This document shows, in pieces, positions 5,543 through 6,584 of a DNA stretch of 6,584 bases. The notes under the pieces are model-generated. The model did not search any database. It was not told where the DNA came from and saw nothing but the letters and a program-made list of their open reading frames with translations. The stretch covers positions 1 to 6,584 of the forward strand of contig JBNMFK010000221.1 of NCBI GenBank assembly GCA_051269965.1, written 5' to 3'. Every line of letters starts with the position of its first letter. Within the stretch, counting starts at the first letter, position 1. The position numbers and the translations under genes are program-made. The DNA comes from Arcticibacterium sp051269965. Lineage in GTDB: Bacteria > Bacteroidota > Bacteroidia > Cytophagales > Spirosomataceae.

Positions 5543-6584
5543 ATGAAAAAAATATTATCTCTTCTAACCTTTATTCTAGTACCTTTTTTACTCACAGCCC
5601 AGTCTGTGCTTATTACACCTGGTGCTCAAAGCCTGAATGGGGATAGTACCAACCAAAACCAGTTGACTGTTTATGGCAATGGTTTGTTAGTAGGTCCTAA
5701 AGTTAAATTTACAGCGGAAGACCCAGCCAGTAACGTTCATACAATGAACTGTGCCACTAGTTCTAGGAGTACGTCCATTGTAGGAACACTAAAAGATCCA
5801 AGCGGCGATGCGGATTATACTGGAGGGCTCACCTATTCTTGCAATTTTAGATTTTATACCTACGATCCACTTTTTGTAGCCTATCAAATTGACTTTGAAA
5901 GCTTAGATACCGAAGCCGATGGAGATACGGTTTCTCTTTGGGATCTTTCTACTGGTGAAAGTATAGGATCTTACTCTGGTAACTCCCTACCTCCCAGTTT
6001 GAAGACCACTAGTAGAAATATTAGGGTTAGGTTTATAACGGACAGTGATGCGAATGTAGGAGCGGGCTTTGTTTTGAAATGGAAGGCCCTATTAAGCGAT
6101 GGTACGCCTACTTCTATTCAAAATTATGCTGGCGAGGGCTTGGTGTATGATGTGGCATCTCATTCCTTATGGGCAGGAAAGCACAGTCTTTCTAGTTTCA
6201 AAAATAAAGGGGTTTCCTCGACGGCCATGGGGGCTTCCACCATTGCTTCTGGTCCTTCTTCCACGGCTATGGGGCATTACACAAAAGCTTTTGGTGATTA
6301 TTCCACCGCTATGGGAAGTTCTACAGAGGCAAGTGGAGATGCCTCCACCGCTATGGGATCGTCTACAGAGGCAAGTGGACGTCATTCCACCGCTATGGGG
6401 TATTACACAAAAGCTTTTGGACGTCATTCCACCGCTATGGGGTATGACACAAAAGCTTTTGGTCTTTCTTCCACCGCTATGGGATCGTCTACATTGGCAG
6501 ACAGCACTTACGCCACGGCAATGGGAAGGTCTACAAGGGCAACTGGTTATGCCTCCACCGCTATGGGATCGTCTACATTGGCAG
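5543..6584 (+). CDS. Secreted CUB-domain protein with YadA-head (Hep_Hag) repeats, 3' partial
   Basis: A frame from ATG at 5543 stays open for 347 codons to the right edge with no stop, so the C-terminus is missing. Residues 1-19 are a signal peptide (LLTA|Q). Residues about 70-181 look like a CUB domain: paired cysteines Cys70 and Cys100, GTLKDPSGDADY, the acidic strand FESLDTEADGDTVSLWD, the glycine-rich GESIGSYSG, RVRFITDSD and the closing GAGFVLKWKA. A linker (182-224) includes LWAGKHSLSS. From residue 225 there are nine 14-residue repeats of pattern xSTAMGxxTxAxGx, the head repeat of YadA-type trimeric adhesins, which stack as a left-handed beta-roll. A surface-displayed, probably trimeric, binding role is likely. 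In Bacteroidota such heads are often followed by an S74 endosialidase-type chaperone domain or a sorting signal, but that part is outside the window. The gene is transcribed divergently from the minus-strand block. Confidence 0.88.
   Translation, partial: MKKILSLLTFILVPFLLTAQSVLITPGAQSLNGDSTNQNQLTVYGNGLLVGPKVKFTAEDPASNVHTMNCATSSRSTSIVGTLKDPSGDADYTGGLTYSCNFRFYTYDPLFVAYQIDFESLDTEADGDTVSLWDLSTGESIGSYSGNSLPPSLKTTSRNIRVRFITDSDANVGAGFVLKWKALLSDGTPTSIQNYAGEGLVYDVASHSLWAGKHSLSSFKNKGVSSTAMGASTIASGPSSTAMGHYTKAFGDYSTAMGSSTEASGDASTAMGSSTEASGRHSTAMGYYTKAFGRHSTAMGYDTKAFGLSSTAMGSSTLADSTYATAMGRSTRATGYASTAMGSSTLA
6215..6584 (+). repeat. In-frame 42-bp tandem repeat array (YadA-head repeats)
   Basis: Eight complete units and one partial unit of exactly 42 bp start at 6215, 6257, 6299, 6341, 6383, 6425, 6467, 6509 and 6551; the last is cut by the window edge after 34 bases. 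No unit has an insertion or deletion. The core TCCACCGCTATGGG recurs with identical codons in most units, and the middle of each unit comes in two DNA types, ACACAAAAGCTTTTGG (units 2, 5, 6) and TCTACA followed by GAGGCA or TTGGCA (units 3, 4, 7, 9). Unit 1 is the most diverged, using different codons for the core. Unit 8 is also diverged (ACGGCAATGGGA, AGG codons). Confidence 0.95.

Noticed and set aside
6167..6427. 86-residue minus-strand open frame with repetitive SHSGG sequence
   Set aside because: It is the antisense of the 42-bp head repeats; its repetition is a by-product of the plus-strand array, and it has no leader or homology of its own.
6215..6584. Regular repeats as a CRISPR array
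   Set aside because: The units are contiguous, in frame, 42 bp long and encode a known protein repeat; there are no unique spacers and no cas genes.

Overview
The window looks like ordinary chromosomal DNA from a Bacteroidota bacterium, most likely of the Cytophagia type. This rests on three things seen in the sequence. Every gene whose N-terminus is visible starts with a signal peptide whose predicted cleavage site is followed by Gln (A/S|Q). The start codons lack a Shine-Dalgarno purine tract and have A/T-rich leaders. The gene families (S9B dipeptidyl peptidase, secreted NIPSNAP, secreted EEP hydrolase, CUB plus YadA-head surface protein) are common in that phylum. The genus cannot be named from this sequence alone.

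Layout: bases 1-1865 (+) hold the C-terminal ~620 residues of a dipeptidyl peptidase IV-like S9B serine peptidase; its N-terminus lies off the left edge. A strong, near-symmetric hairpin terminator at 1879-1917 separates it from a convergent block of four minus-strand genes. In transcription order these are an unrecognised small secreted protein (4835-5383), a secreted endonuclease/exonuclease/phosphatase (EEP) family hydrolase (4008-4808), a secreted P1/DmpA-type aminopeptidase (2759-3895) and a secreted two-domain NIPSNAP protein (1936-2679). The first two are 26 bp apart and probably co-transcribed. The later gaps are 112 and 79 bp and contain inverted repeats, so the four may not form one transcript.

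A 159-bp divergent intergenic region (5384-5542) leads to a plus-strand gene at 5543 that runs off the right edge without a stop. It encodes a signal peptide, a CUB-like domain and at least nine 14-residue YadA-head (Hep_Hag) repeats in a 42-bp DNA tandem array. This is the most interesting part of the window: a repeat-rich surface adhesin candidate whose array shows recent, mosaic duplication at the DNA level.

Functionally, all five visible N-termini predict export, and the left-edge peptidase family is normally exported too. The two peptidases (Xaa-Pro dipeptide release and N-terminal aminopeptidase activity) could act together on extracellular or periplasmic peptides. Nothing in the sequence shows a dedicated pathway, and I see no mobile element, RNA gene, CRISPR array or defence system.
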